From: an uncultured Lachnospiraceae bacterium
GTDB lineage: Bacteria; Bacillota; Clostridia; Lachnospirales; Lachnospiraceae
Assembly: GCA_910578345.1 (NCBI GenBank)
Contig: CAJTRA010000004.1
Coordinates: 37,682 to 101,681, forward strand
DNA: 64,000 nucleotides
Direction: 5' to 3'
Made by a program: the position numbers and the translations under genes. Positions within the stretch are counted from its first letter, which is position 1; each line of letters opens with the position of its first letter. Positions 7,854-16,139 of this stretch are shown here, piece after piece. The notes below the pieces were generated by a model that had not been told where the DNA came from, did no database searches, and saw only the letters and a list, made by a program, of their open reading frames with translations.

Positions 7854-8867
7854 TCACGTTCTCTCAGCATCCCCTTGGCATAACGCTCTCAGCCTGATCA
7901 ACATCCTGGTGCTTCGTGCCGTTATGAAGCAGGATGCATTGCCACAGAATTGTTCTATCTGTTCGATGCTATTCGGCAAAACTGCCCCAGAGAAGTGCCC
8001 CTCCCATAATTCTTTGGGCATCCCATAACCGGGCTTGACAAAATCCTGCAAATAGTTTTTTTCAATAAAGCACTGCCAGCTTGGCTTGCCATCATCCTGA
8101 AAAAAATCTAACCATTGTTTATATAACTCACTATTTTTTTCCCACACAATATTCCGAATTTTATCCTCTTCACAAACGTAGTAATCATATATGATTTTTA
8201 GTGTTAAATCCCAGTAGTCTTTTAATCCCCCTGTTCCCCTTGGCCCATTACAGCCTGCCGGCACAGGAATAAAATTCCCCAGCGTATGATAAACTGACAA
8301 GAAGTCTTTCAAGCCCTTGATTTTATCATATTTCTCTTCCTGCTCTGTTTTTTTTCTCTGCTCTAATTGCTCTTCCGCGTATCTGCTGAATATATATGCG
8401 ATGCTAACACGCTGCCTTTTGCTCATAGCCTTTCTCTCATCATATTGTTCCGATGTCTCGATACACTTTTCCTCTGGCTTCTTTGGATTATATTCATATA
8501 ATTTATTCAAAGTCGTATTTACGGAATTCATGGTTTCTCCCTGAATCTCATTACCCTTTTTACAATAATTCAAACTTTTTACATCACGCCAAAGCATTTT
8601 ATAAATTATCTGAAGTAAACTGCTCCCGCTATCCGGATCAGGAATCGTTCCATATTTCTCTTCACATTCTTCTCTATATGCAGCTCCACATGCCATAACA
8701 CCTGCTTTCCCCTCTTCACAACAGGTAATCGGCAGAGCCTCTTTATGCATATATACGAAAAATTTCTCATAAGTATTTTTCAACTCACGATACGCCTCAC
8801 TCGCCCCATCATTAGAAAAATCATATCTATCCGGCGCCTCTAACGCAAGAAACTCTTCTATCTTCAT
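7854..8867 (-). CDS. Unrecognised 337-residue soluble protein
   Basis: I choose the ATG at 8867 (MKIEEFLALEAPDRY), which follows GAGGAGGAAGTGAAG, over a Met 13 codons earlier that has no ribosome site. The protein is predicted soluble. It has a charged, probably coiled-coil stretch around residues 150-185 (RYAEEQLEQRKKTEQEEKYD) followed by the best-looking conserved block, LGNFIPVPAGCNGPRGTG and KDYWDLTLKIIYDYY, and several Cys residues. I cannot assign it to a family with confidence. It lies between a broken WYL regulator and the HAD protein, so a role in the same accessory module is inferred. Confidence 0.6.
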   Translation of the reverse strand: MKIEEFLALEAPDRYDFSNDGASEAYRELKNTYEKFFVYMHKEALPITCCEEGKAGVMACGAAYREECEEKYGTIPDPDSGSSLLQIIYKMLWRDVKSLNYCKKGNEIQGETMNSVNTTLNKLYEYNPKKPEEKCIETSEQYDERKAMSKRQRVSIAYIFSRYAEEQLEQRKKTEQEEKYDKIKGLKDFLSVYHTLGNFIPVPAGCNGPRGTGGLKDYWDLTLKIIYDYYVCEEDKIRNIVWEKNSELYKQWLDFFQDDGKPSWQCFIEKNYLQDFVKPGYGMPKELWEGHFSGAVLPNSIEQIEQFCGNASCFITARSTRMLIRLRALCQGDAERT

Positions 8868-8886
8868 CTTCACTTCCTCCTCACAG

Positions 8887-10110
8887 CTAAAGTCCATACT
8901 TAGCATTCAGGTTTCTTAACTTCTCTATCACACCATTTCGCACTTCTTCCGGCGCGACCACCTCCACCCGGTCGCTGTACTGAAGCGCCCAGTATACCAT
9001 GGCAAACGGCGAACACTCCACTTTCACAATATCGTCATAAGGGGCCGTCTCTTCGGTTCTCACAAATTTAAACTGATCCCCAAACCAGTCATGCAGGAAA
9101 GTGTAATCCGCCCTGATCCGTCTTGTGGGATTATCCTCCTGCTTCGGGCTTTTGATTTTCAGTGTAATCCATACCGGCCTGTCATAAGCCATGTTCAGAT
9201 GTTTTAACTGAAAATCCTCTGTCCATGTCAAAGGCAGATTCTCCACATCTTTTGGGTCAATTCTTGGCAGTCCCTTGCCTTCCAATTTCTCATTTGCACC
9301 CGGAATCTCTATATCCGTCATTAGATCAATCCGTCAGATAGACATGTTTTTTACAGTTTTGTCTTTTAAGACAAGCTCTTTACAGGCCAGCAGATAATAT
9401 CTCCCGCTGCTTGCGACAATATAATAAGGGCTTACCGTATCTTTTTTGTCCCGGATTGGCTCCAATCTCTTTTGATCGGTGTAGCCATTAAACCGAAAGG
9501 AAACCTGCACATGATGATCTATGGCCTTTTGGATGGTCAACAGATTGATTCGTAATTGTTCTCTGTCAACAAGTTCCGGCTCCATCACCTTGCAGATTTG
9601 TTTCGGCCCCTTCTGATAGAATTTCGTGGTCAGATTCTGCTCGACTTTCTCAATCAGATGCTGTGCGGATCTCGTGTCCAGGGTCTTGGTGGACAGGATG
9701 CCTTCTATGATGCTGTTAATCTCATCATAGGAAAATGTTCTGTTATAATATAAGCCGTCAATATGCATCGTCTGGTCGTCAAATGCGTCATACGCTTCAT
9801 CACTGTCAGACTCAGTTTCCTCATCATACGCTTCTGCATCATCCCCATAATATTTTTGAAAGTCATGGAAATAAATCTTCCAGTCCTTCTCCTGTTTATA
9901 GCCAAACTCATCACTGTTCATCGCACGGGCCATATCCTTGATCAACCTGTTGAATGTTTCCTTGTCGCCAATGAACTCCGCCACTTCGGTCGATTTTCTC
10001 ATTTCCGCCTGGGTTGTTGGATGTTCGCGGTCTGTATTGTTTTTCAGATACTCCCAGATTTTAAACATCCTTTCAAATCTTGCCGCTCTGTTTAGTTTTC
10101 TTTTTGCCAT
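8887..10110 (-). pseudogene. WYL-domain transcriptional regulator with an in-frame TGA
   Basis: From the ATG at 10110 (ribosome site AAGGTGGAG) the frame encodes an N-terminal winged-helix-like region, an acidic linker rich in D and E (about residues 95-115), and the start of a WYL domain (SFRFNGYTDQKRLEPIRD, then SPYYIVASSGRYYLLACKE). It stops at TGA 9334-9336, but the same frame continues RIDLMTDIEIPG and through the WYL C-terminal extension to 8887. One TGA is thus the only lesion, perhaps from TGG. WYL proteins regulate DNA and RNA stress or defence genes and bind nucleic acid ligands. Readthrough would restore a protein of about 407 residues. Confidence 0.8.
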
Positions 10111-10133
10111 GGATTTCTCCACCTTATCCCTGT

Positions 10134-10391
10134 CTAATCCTCTATGATCTGTATTGTCAATTTGATATGCGGCTTACTATAACAAAAGTACTCTTGTTTC
10201 CTTACCAGTTCTAATCTTTCTTCAAATGTAGAGGAGTTCTTAATTCCGTAGAAGCAGTCCTCATACCATGTTTTGAAAAGAGTGTTTGGAACACCCTTCC
10301 ATTTACATGCAGGCTCTACGATGTTCTTGAATACGCCTTCCTCTACCCTGGCAATCTCCTCATCTCCCAATATCATACTTATAACCCTCAT
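10134..10391 (-). CDS. Hypothetical protein, 85 aa
   Basis: The start at 10391 follows a strong GAGGAGGTACAAG. The small protein is mixed alpha/beta (MRVISMILGDEEIARVEEGV) and aromatic-rich in the middle (TWYEDCFYGIK), ending in HIKLTIQIIED. I recognise no family. Its stop lies 23 bp before the WYL start, so the two were probably co-transcribed. The 227 bp between it and the antitoxin gene are AT-rich and show nothing else. Confidence 0.55.
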   Translation of the reverse strand: MRVISMILGDEEIARVEEGVFKNIVEPACKWKGVPNTLFKTWYEDCFYGIKNSSTFEERLELVRKQEYFCYSKPHIKLTIQIIED

Positions 10392-10618
10392 CTTGTACCT
10401 CCTCTTTTTTAATCATACATTAAGTCTTCAGTTTATCAACAAATTAATTTTCCTGCCATTTTACAGTTATCAAAAGAATATATAAATCTACATACATATT
10501 TGTTTAAGAACTCCTGAAATTCACTCATTTTCTTTCTATATTCTGCGCATAGCAGATATACCATATTTACAATAATATGTCCTTTACATACAAATTCAAA
10601 TACTTCAAATTTTTTAAA

Positions 10619-10984
10619 TCACTGTTTACTGACTATTTCCAAAGGAACAACCGCTAACGTCTTTCCCAAAGGCGCTAGTACCTTTAAAAGCGTATCCAGC
10701 TGCGGACTGGTACTCCCCTTTTCCATTCTTGCAATAACAGGCTGTTTAACCCCACTTAATTCCTCCAGCTTTTTTTGACTTATCCCCTTTTCTTGCCTTG
10801 CTTTTATCAGTTCTCCAATAATAGACGCCCGCAGTTCACTTTCTACTATTTCATCTTTCTTAAGAATGCTTTCCATAAATTCCAGAACATTTCCGCCAAC
10901 AGCTTCCGCTCCGCGCTCGTTCAAATCAGTCAAATTCTCTTTCGCCTGTGTTACAGCTTGTGAATATTCTTTATTCATCCTCAT
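10619..10984 (-). CDS. HigA-like antitoxin with XRE-type helix-turn-helix
   Basis: 121 residues. The C-terminal half holds a Cro/CI-type helix-turn-helix: IGELIKARQEKGISQKKLEE, then LSGVKQPVIARMEKGSTSPQ, followed by a closing LLKVLAPLGKTL. The N-terminal half is helical and probably contacts the toxin. It overlaps the 3' end of the toxin gene by 14 bp, with the toxin first, the gene order typical of HigBA pairs. The ribosome site GGGAGG lies inside the toxin gene. Antitoxins of this kind neutralise the RNase and repress their own promoter. Confidence 0.85.
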   Translation of the reverse strand: MRMNKEYSQAVTQAKENLTDLNERGAEAVGGNVLEFMESILKKDEIVESELRASIIGELIKARQEKGISQKKLEELSGVKQPVIARMEKGSTSPQLDTLLKVLAPLGKTLAVVPLEIVSKQ

Positions 10985-11222
10985 GATGTTTCCTCCCTCT
11001 ATAATCGGTTAAATTCCGTTTTGCCCGCTCTATCTCCTTATGCTGTGCTTTTTGTGTTCGTTTCATAAATACATGTAATACGACAAAGCCGCTGCCGTCC
11101 CATGCAGCAAATAAAATCCTGTCTCTCAATGATCGCAATTCCCATATATCTCCATCAATGTGTTTTATATACGGCTCCCCGGCTCTCGTTCCATACTCGC
11201 TAAGAGTTTTTACATAATCCAT
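10971..11222 (-). CDS. HigB/RelE-like toxin, short form
   Basis: 83 residues matching the core of phage Gp49/HigB-type mRNA interferases: GTRAGEPYIKHIDGDIWELR, then LRDRILFAAWDGSGFVVLHV, then a basic helix with FMKRTQKAQHKEIERAKR. Family members are usually 105-120 residues; about 30 N-terminal residues (first strand and helix) are missing. The ATG has a good ribosome site (GGAGGAAAATAA) but an in-frame stop directly upstream, so the protein may be truncated and inactive, or a genuinely short variant. The antitoxin follows with a 14-bp overlap. Confidence 0.75.
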   Translation of the reverse strand: MDYVKTLSEYGTRAGEPYIKHIDGDIWELRSLRDRILFAAWDGSGFVVLHVFMKRTQKAQHKEIERAKRNLTDYRGRKHHEDE

Positions 11223-11389
11223 TTATTTTCCTCCTGCCATAAATAGATTATACCTTAAAGTTATTGACCTTTGCTGTGTTGGATCTCTCCAATAATATTG
11301 CCCCAATTTGGCATGGAACTAATTAGAAATCTACATGAATCTTTATGAAAACAGCACCGCGTATTACGATGCCGAGTTTCACTTATTAC

Positions 11390-11622
11390 TCATAATTCCT
11401 TCAAAAGCATAGCCTTATCCGCCTCTGATACTTTCATTGCCGTCATAGCCTGTTCTGCAGACTTGCATCCGTAACCTCATCTAATGATTCAAACACAGTA
11501 ATCATTACAACAACACCTAAAATTCCTGTTCCACTAATTCCCAGACTCTTATAAAGCATTTCATAATCCTGCCCCATATCGTTCATCTCATCCACCGCGG
11601 CAACCTGTTTAAAAATGTTTCT
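11390..11622 (-). pseudogene. Remnant of a small membrane-anchored protein
   Basis: The minus strand carries an open stretch without a start codon: VDEMNDMGQDYEMLYKSLGI, then a hydrophobic segment GTGILGVVVMITVFESL, then a frameshift near 11462, after which SAEQAMTAMKVSEADKAMLL closes at 11390. The two halves join sensibly, which argues for a decayed gene over chance. Family unknown. The rest of 11223-11817 is AT-rich and holds only a probable promoter region for the next gene. Confidence 0.45.
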
Positions 11623-11666
11623 TACGCATATATATTTTTTCCCTTGCCTGATCCCTTTACTTTGCT

Positions 11667-11687
11667 GCCTTAGAGTTTCTTAATGTT
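11667..11687. repeat. 21-bp exact repeat, copy 1
   Basis: The 21 bases starting GCCTTAGAGTTTC and ending TTAATGTT occur identically at 44270-44290. Both copies are intergenic. The second forms one arm of a hairpin; this one does not. Confidence 0.6.
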
Positions 11688-11817
11688 CTTCTCCCGCTAT
11701 ACTGATTAGATGATATAATCTGAGAAAAGGTCTGAGGAAAGGCTACATAGAAAATTTGTATTACAACGCATATCATGATAAAATAGAAAAAAATAGAAGA
11801 AAAGTGAGGGGAAGAAA

Positions 11818-12315
11818 ATGGCGGCAAAAGAAATGGTTTGGAACTTTGAAGCACAGGGCATTCCTTACAAGATCGAACTGGTAAAGAATAAAGTATCCAT
11901 CAATGGCGCTGAACCTGTAAAGCTAAATAAACTGTCAAGAAAATCGAATCTTCTGGAAACAAATTATTCCATGATGATTGAGGGGAAAGAAGCTGTGCTG
12001 CATATCAGACAGTTTGGAGCCGCAGTATTGAGTTATGATGGAAGAGATTGTGCTACCGGGGAAGCCTATATCCCTGCGAAAGTGCCTGGCTGGGTATGGG
12101 TCTTTGTCGTCCTGCATGCAATGGATTTCCTTTTCCTGATTGGCGGGGCCATCGGTGCCGCCGTACAGTTCTTAGTGATCGCTGCACTGGCCACGGTATC
12201 TTCCGATACCAACAAACCGACCAGCACACGGATTCTGCTCTGTACAGGCATTTGGCTGTTGTCAACCGTTTTACAGTTTATTCTGGCATTTGGGATCTCT
12301 TTCCTGCTGTATTGA
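11818..12315 (+). CDS. Membrane protein of unknown function, 165 aa
   Basis: The start follows GAGGGGAAGAAA. Residues 1-85 look like a soluble beta-rich domain (YKIELVKNKVSINGAEPVKL). From about residue 90 come three hydrophobic segments: WVWVFVVLHAMDFLFLIGGA, an AVQFLVIAALATV stretch, and WLLSTVLQFILAFGISFLLY at the very C-terminus. I recognise no family. It is the first plus-strand gene after the decayed island and seems monocistronic. Confidence 0.65.
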   Translation: MAAKEMVWNFEAQGIPYKIELVKNKVSINGAEPVKLNKLSRKSNLLETNYSMMIEGKEAVLHIRQFGAAVLSYDGRDCATGEAYIPAKVPGWVWVFVVLHAMDFLFLIGGAIGAAVQFLVIAALATVSSDTNKPTSTRILLCTGIWLLSTVLQFILAFGISFLLY

Positions 12316-12432
12316 TCTCATAGAAGCATTTTAACAGAGTCTGGAAACATAAGTATGAAAAGAAAAACTACGGCAGCAGCTCTGCGCACTTGCTGTGCTG
12401 AGCGTACATGCGCCACGCTTGCGTGTGTGCAT

Positions 12433-12484
12433 AATACTTGCACCGTACTTTTCATGGGTATCTGTGTCAGGAATGACATGGAGG
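12433..12484 (+). repeat. 52-bp dispersed repeat, copy A
   Basis: These 52 bp match 40388-40439 (opposite strand) at 45 of 52 positions without gaps, beginning AATACTTGCA and ending GGAGG. The copy lies between the membrane protein and the nucleotidyltransferase gene. Its GGAGG end is not next to the start codon I chose. Confidence 0.75.
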
Positions 12485-12513
12485 TGCAAGAACGAATCGA
12501 TAGGAGACATCTG

Positions 12514-13608
12514 ATGGAACAATCCGTGAATGAGAAATTGATCGACTGGATCCAAGAGAAAGTCGGAACAGAATATGCAAATGATATCAGTATCGTCGTA
12601 TTGTATGGCTCTTTTCTCAACGGAACTGCACATTCCAAATCTGATATCGATTGTTATTTTATACCCAGGACGGAACGTGCCTACCAGTTCGCCAATGACT
12701 TTATCATTGACGGTGTCGGATATGATATTTTCCCGATCACGTGGGAGCGGGCTGAGGGCATCGCGAATCTGCAGGAAGCCTTGCTGCCCCTGATCGGCGA
12801 TGTCAAGATCCTCTACTATCACTCTGAAGAGGATCTTCAGAGATTCACCAAATTGCAATCGTTATTGAAAAGTAATCTGACGGATCAGGAAACGTCCTAT
12901 ACTGCCGCCCGCCAAAGAGTCGAAAACGCTTACCGATTCTATCATTGTGCACAAAAGAGCGCAGCTCCTTCCGTGATCCACAAAAATGCCAGCGGCATCA
13001 TTATGACGCTGGCCGATGCAGTTGCGCTCTATCACCATACTTATTATCACTATGGATTAAAAAGGCAATTCTCTGATCTGCAAAAGATCCCGGAGGTTCC
13101 CAAACAGATCTGGGAAGAATATCGGGACGTGATCTGTGCCGAAAGTGCAGAAAATCGTCTATTCCATTGCCGCAGAATGATGCAGGCAGTATGCCAGCAT
13201 CTGCATATGCATCCTCCGACTCTTCCGTCCGAAGACGAGGCGTCACAGGAACCGCCGCAAAGCGCTCCCCCACAAGTACATTATAAAGCTCTGGCAGCTT
13301 TTTATGAAGAAGTCTGCTCTACTTTTAACAAGATCTACGTCTGTTGCGAAAGCGAAAATGCGATCCTGGCATATTTATCGGCGACCTGTCTCCAAGAAGA
13401 CCTGGACTATGCACACGCTCATCTTGGCGCAAAATGCTATGATCTGATCAGCTCATTTCATTACCATGATTTGGATCGTCTTCGTGATAGTGCAGAGAGC
13501 ATTGAGAAAGATCTGGTTGATTTTATTACAAGCGGCGGTGTTCTCTTAAAGAAATATGATTCTTTTGAGGAGTTTGCAGCTTTCTATAAAGCGCAAAATA
13601 CATCGTGA
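12514..13608 (+). CDS. Nucleotidyltransferase-domain protein with a HEPN-like helical region
   Basis: 364 residues from the ATG at 12514 (ribosome site ATAGGAGACATCTG); longer frames upstream run through the dispersed repeat and are unlikely. The N-terminus carries the polymerase-beta-type motif VVLYGSFLNGTAHSKSDIDC, with Gly32-Ser33 and the metal-binding Asp44/Asp46. The remaining 250 residues are helical with many His, Tyr and Cys and recall HEPN-type substrate-binding domains; that part is tentative. Such proteins transfer nucleotides to drugs, proteins or RNA; the target is unknown. Its last 83 bp overlap the convergent MATE gene. Confidence 0.75.
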   Translation: MEQSVNEKLIDWIQEKVGTEYANDISIVVLYGSFLNGTAHSKSDIDCYFIPRTERAYQFANDFIIDGVGYDIFPITWERAEGIANLQEALLPLIGDVKILYYHSEEDLQRFTKLQSLLKSNLTDQETSYTAARQRVENAYRFYHCAQKSAAPSVIHKNASGIIMTLADAVALYHHTYYHYGLKRQFSDLQKIPEVPKQIWEEYRDVICAESAENRLFHCRRMMQAVCQHLHMHPPTLPSEDEASQEPPQSAPPQVHYKALAAFYEEVCSTFNKIYVCCESENAILAYLSATCLQEDLDYAHAHLGAKCYDLISSFHYHDLDRLRDSAESIEKDLVDFITSGGVLLKKYDSFEEFAAFYKAQNTS

Positions 13609-14929
13609 TAAAACAGGCCAGTCCTCCTATGGCATTCGAGATCGGTTCTGCCAGAAATACGCCGTCTACACCAAATCCAAGCTTTGGCAGAAGGAGGGTG
13701 AGCGGCGCTACGATCACCGCCTTGCGCAGCAGTGAAAAGAAGATCGCATGCCGTGAATACCCCAGTGCAGTAAACGCCGACTGCCCTGAAAACTGGAACG
13801 CCATGAAGAAAAACCCGAAAAAATACAGCCGCAGCGCATGCACTCCCACTTCTATTAAGCCCGCATCTGCCGTAAAAACAGACAAGAGCAGATGAGGACT
13901 TAAGAGGACCAGGATCCACGCCAGCAGCGTATAAACAATCCCCAGCGCCGCTGTAAAGCGGATTCCCTCCCGGACCTTATCGTATTCTTTCGCACCATAG
14001 TTATATCCCAGCACAGGCTGTGCGCCGCTTGTGATCCCGCTGACCGGCAGAGACAAAATCTCTCTGGCAGAATTGATCACCGTCATCACTCCCACATAGA
14101 GATCCCCGCCATAGACTTTCAACGTCGCATTACATACTACCTGCACCAGACAGTTGGTGCCCTGCATAATAAACCCAGACATCCCCAGCGTCATAATTTC
14201 TCTGCAAAGTTTCCTATCGATCCGCAGATTCTCTTTCCTGATCGGAAGCAGCGCTCTCTTTCCTGTCAAAAACTGTAACACCCACGCACAGGAAACCGCC
14301 TGGCTGATCACCGTTGCCAGTGCAGCGCCCGCAACTCCCATATGTAATCCGAAGATAAAAACAGGATCTAACACCAGATTCAAGATAGCTCCAAGCAGCG
14401 TCGTCCACATACCGATCCGCGGGAATCCCTGCGCGTTGATGAAACCATTCAGGCCTGTGGACAGCATGGTAAAAGCAGTTCCAAACAGATAAATTTTCAG
14501 ATAGGCATCCGCGTACAAGTACGAGGCGTCGCTGGCGCCGAACAGGTAGAGGATTGGCCGACGCAGCAGATAACAGAAGCAGAACAGCACAACAGCCGCG
14601 CCAAGCAGGAGAGAAAAGGTGTTTCCCAGGATTCTTCCTGCCCGCTCTTCCTGTCTTGCCCCTCTGGCAATGGAAAAAAGCGGCGTGCCGCCTGTCCCGA
14701 ACAGAAAGGTAAACGCCGCGATCAGTGTTGTCAGTGGAAATACCAGGCCAATCCCGGTCAGAGCCATACTGTCTGCCCCCGGCAGATGTCCAATATAAAT
14801 ACGATCCACCACATTATATAAAAGCTGCACCACCTGTGCCAGGATCAGCGGTATAGACTGTGCGACAATATTCTGCCATACCTTTCCTTTTGAAAAATCA
14901 GTTGACTTCATAAAATGATCCATCTCCAC
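13526..14929 (-). CDS. MATE-family multidrug/Na+ exporter
   Basis: About 467 residues with twelve hydrophobic segments in two homologous halves and the typical MATE start (IVAQSIPLILAQVVQLLYNV, then DRIYIGHL). The family exports cationic drugs and metabolites using Na+ or H+ gradients. Start is uncertain between a GTG (14929) and in-frame Mets at 14923 and 14911; GGTGGAG lies among them. The 3' end overlaps the convergent nucleotidyltransferase gene by 83 bp, so the last 28 residues are antisense-coded. A second MATE gene lies on the other strand at 16140; the two are not recent duplicates. Confidence 0.9.
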   Translation of the reverse strand: MEMDHFMKSTDFSKGKVWQNIVAQSIPLILAQVVQLLYNVVDRIYIGHLPGADSMALTGIGLVFPLTTLIAAFTFLFGTGGTPLFSIARGARQEERAGRILGNTFSLLLGAAVVLFCFCYLLRRPILYLFGASDASYLYADAYLKIYLFGTAFTMLSTGLNGFINAQGFPRIGMWTTLLGAILNLVLDPVFIFGLHMGVAGAALATVISQAVSCAWVLQFLTGKRALLPIRKENLRIDRKLCREIMTLGMSGFIMQGTNCLVQVVCNATLKVYGGDLYVGVMTVINSAREILSLPVSGITSGAQPVLGYNYGAKEYDKVREGIRFTAALGIVYTLLAWILVLLSPHLLLSVFTADAGLIEVGVHALRLYFFGFFFMAFQFSGQSAFTALGYSRHAIFFSLLRKAVIVAPLTLLLPKLGFGVDGVFLAEPISNAIGGLACFITMYFALYRKLQTPQKNHISLREHRRL

Positions 14930-15186
14930 CCATCATTTTTGGTAACATGTGCTATTTCCGATTCACACAAAAAAATGAACTCTGTATACACAGACCTCAT
15001 TTTTCCATAGATTATCATATTTTCTGCTCTACAAACCAAAGCTTCCTTCCCTTCCACTTTTTGTATACTACTATCTTTCATAGTTCGAACATTCTTCAAA
15101 ATCTGCTATTTACTGCAGGCAAACCTTGCTGCTTTACCTGGACTGGATTCCAACATGATCCTATCATCATCAATCATCTGACTTAT

Positions 15187-15321
15187 TCACTTATTTAACC
15201 GAACAATGTCCGTGGATGAAACATTCAACACTTTCTCTTCCACCTGTAACTCTATCCCTTCCTTATGCAGTTCTTCCTGCAGTCCTTGTCTAAATCCATA
15301 ATAAATATAACTCTCCTTCGT
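15187..15321 (-). pseudogene. Short C-terminal gene remnant
   Basis: Within the 570 bp gap between the MATE and marR genes, the minus strand has a 44-codon open stretch with no start codon: TKESYIYYGFRQGLQEELHK, then a Glu-rich helix, ending DIVRLNK. Composition is protein-like, but I recognise no family. The rest of 14930-15500 shows nothing beyond AT-rich sequence. Confidence 0.35.
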
Positions 15322-15501
15322 TTATTGCTATAATTAAATTTTATTTTAACACATTTTTTCTATTTGCACAATCGTTTTTGTAGTTTTCACAACCATTCCT
15401 AATAGAAAACAAAATACAGCAATTCTCACGCTGTAATTCACATCAACAAATAAGTATCTATCAAAAATGCAATGTGTAAATTGTAATATTTTCACTTTAT
15501 A

Positions 15502-15551
15502 TTAGTACGAAATCATACTATAATACCATTTATAGTATGATTTCGTACTAA
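15502..15551. promoter_or_regulatory. Double palindromic operator and -10 box of marR-MATE operon
   Basis: Perfect 22-bp inverted arms (15502-15523 and 15530-15551) flank a 6-bp centre TACCAT. Each arm is itself a near-palindrome, TAGTACG...CATACTA, so the site can hold two MarR dimers side by side. The -10 box TATAAT (15519-15524) lies inside the left arm; the -35 is poor (TTTATA at 15496-15501). The layout fits tight autorepression by the MarR protein starting 30 bp downstream. Confidence 0.85.
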
Positions 15552-15580
15552 ATGAATGCAATTTTCAGGAGGCGACACCA

Positions 15581-16036
15581 ATGTCCAATACTCTTTCCAA
15601 AGACTTGAAACGCTACAATTATCTAGTCGGAGAAATCGACGCTACCTATCACGAGATTTCTACCAAACTAGGACTGTCAGACAGTGTGATGCGGATCCTC
15701 TATAGCATCTGTGACAGTGGCAGCGGCAGCTCCCGCCCTCTTCAGGAAATCTGCCGTCTCACCGGTCTCAGCAAACAGACGGTTAATTCTGCCCTACGCA
15801 AGTTGGAGAGCAAGGGTATTCTATATCTGGAGCCGCTCGGCCTCAAAAATAAAAATGTCTGTCTGACAGAAGCCGGGAAGCTCATAGCAGACCAGACCGT
15901 AAGGCAGATCCTGGCGATGGAGAATGATATCTTCACCACATGGCCTCAGGAAGATGTAGAGAAATACATTGCATTGACGGAAACTTATCTGCATGACCTG
16001 CGCACCAGAGCAGAACAGGGCCTGCGCAACCAGTAG
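15581..16036 (+). CDS. MarR-family transcriptional regulator
   Basis: 151 residues with a winged helix-turn-helix: RPLQEICRLTGLSKQTVNSA, then LRKLESKGILYLEPLG and the wing NKNVCLTEAGK. Helical ends form the dimer. The ribosome site is CAGGAGGCGAC. It sits upstream of a MATE exporter on the same strand and downstream of a double palindrome overlapping its own promoter. MarR proteins usually repress an adjacent exporter until a phenolic or drug ligand releases them; that role is the natural inference here. Confidence 0.92.
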   Translation: MSNTLSKDLKRYNYLVGEIDATYHEISTKLGLSDSVMRILYSICDSGSGSSRPLQEICRLTGLSKQTVNSALRKLESKGILYLEPLGLKNKNVCLTEAGKLIADQTVRQILAMENDIFTTWPQEDVEKYIALTETYLHDLRTRAEQGLRNQ

Positions 16037-16139
16037 CTACAGAATCCTATGCCACAGTAAGGAATCACCCCACCGGTCGATATCCGCAGACATATACCAG
16101 ACCATACAATAGCATTTTCAAAAAGGAGCAAATCTGACT

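Noticed and set aside
9334..9336. TGA as a selenocysteine codon in the WYL protein
   Set aside because: No hairpin like a SECIS was seen right after it, and WYL proteins do not carry selenocysteine.
11223..11817. tRNA or other stable RNA in AT-rich gaps
   Set aside because: No cloverleaf-like set of arms or conserved T-loop sequence was seen here or in the other gaps.
12355..12513. Longer N-terminus of the nucleotidyltransferase
   Set aside because: The extra 53 residues are Cys/Thr/Arg-rich and translate the dispersed repeat; the ATG at 12514 has a better ribosome site.
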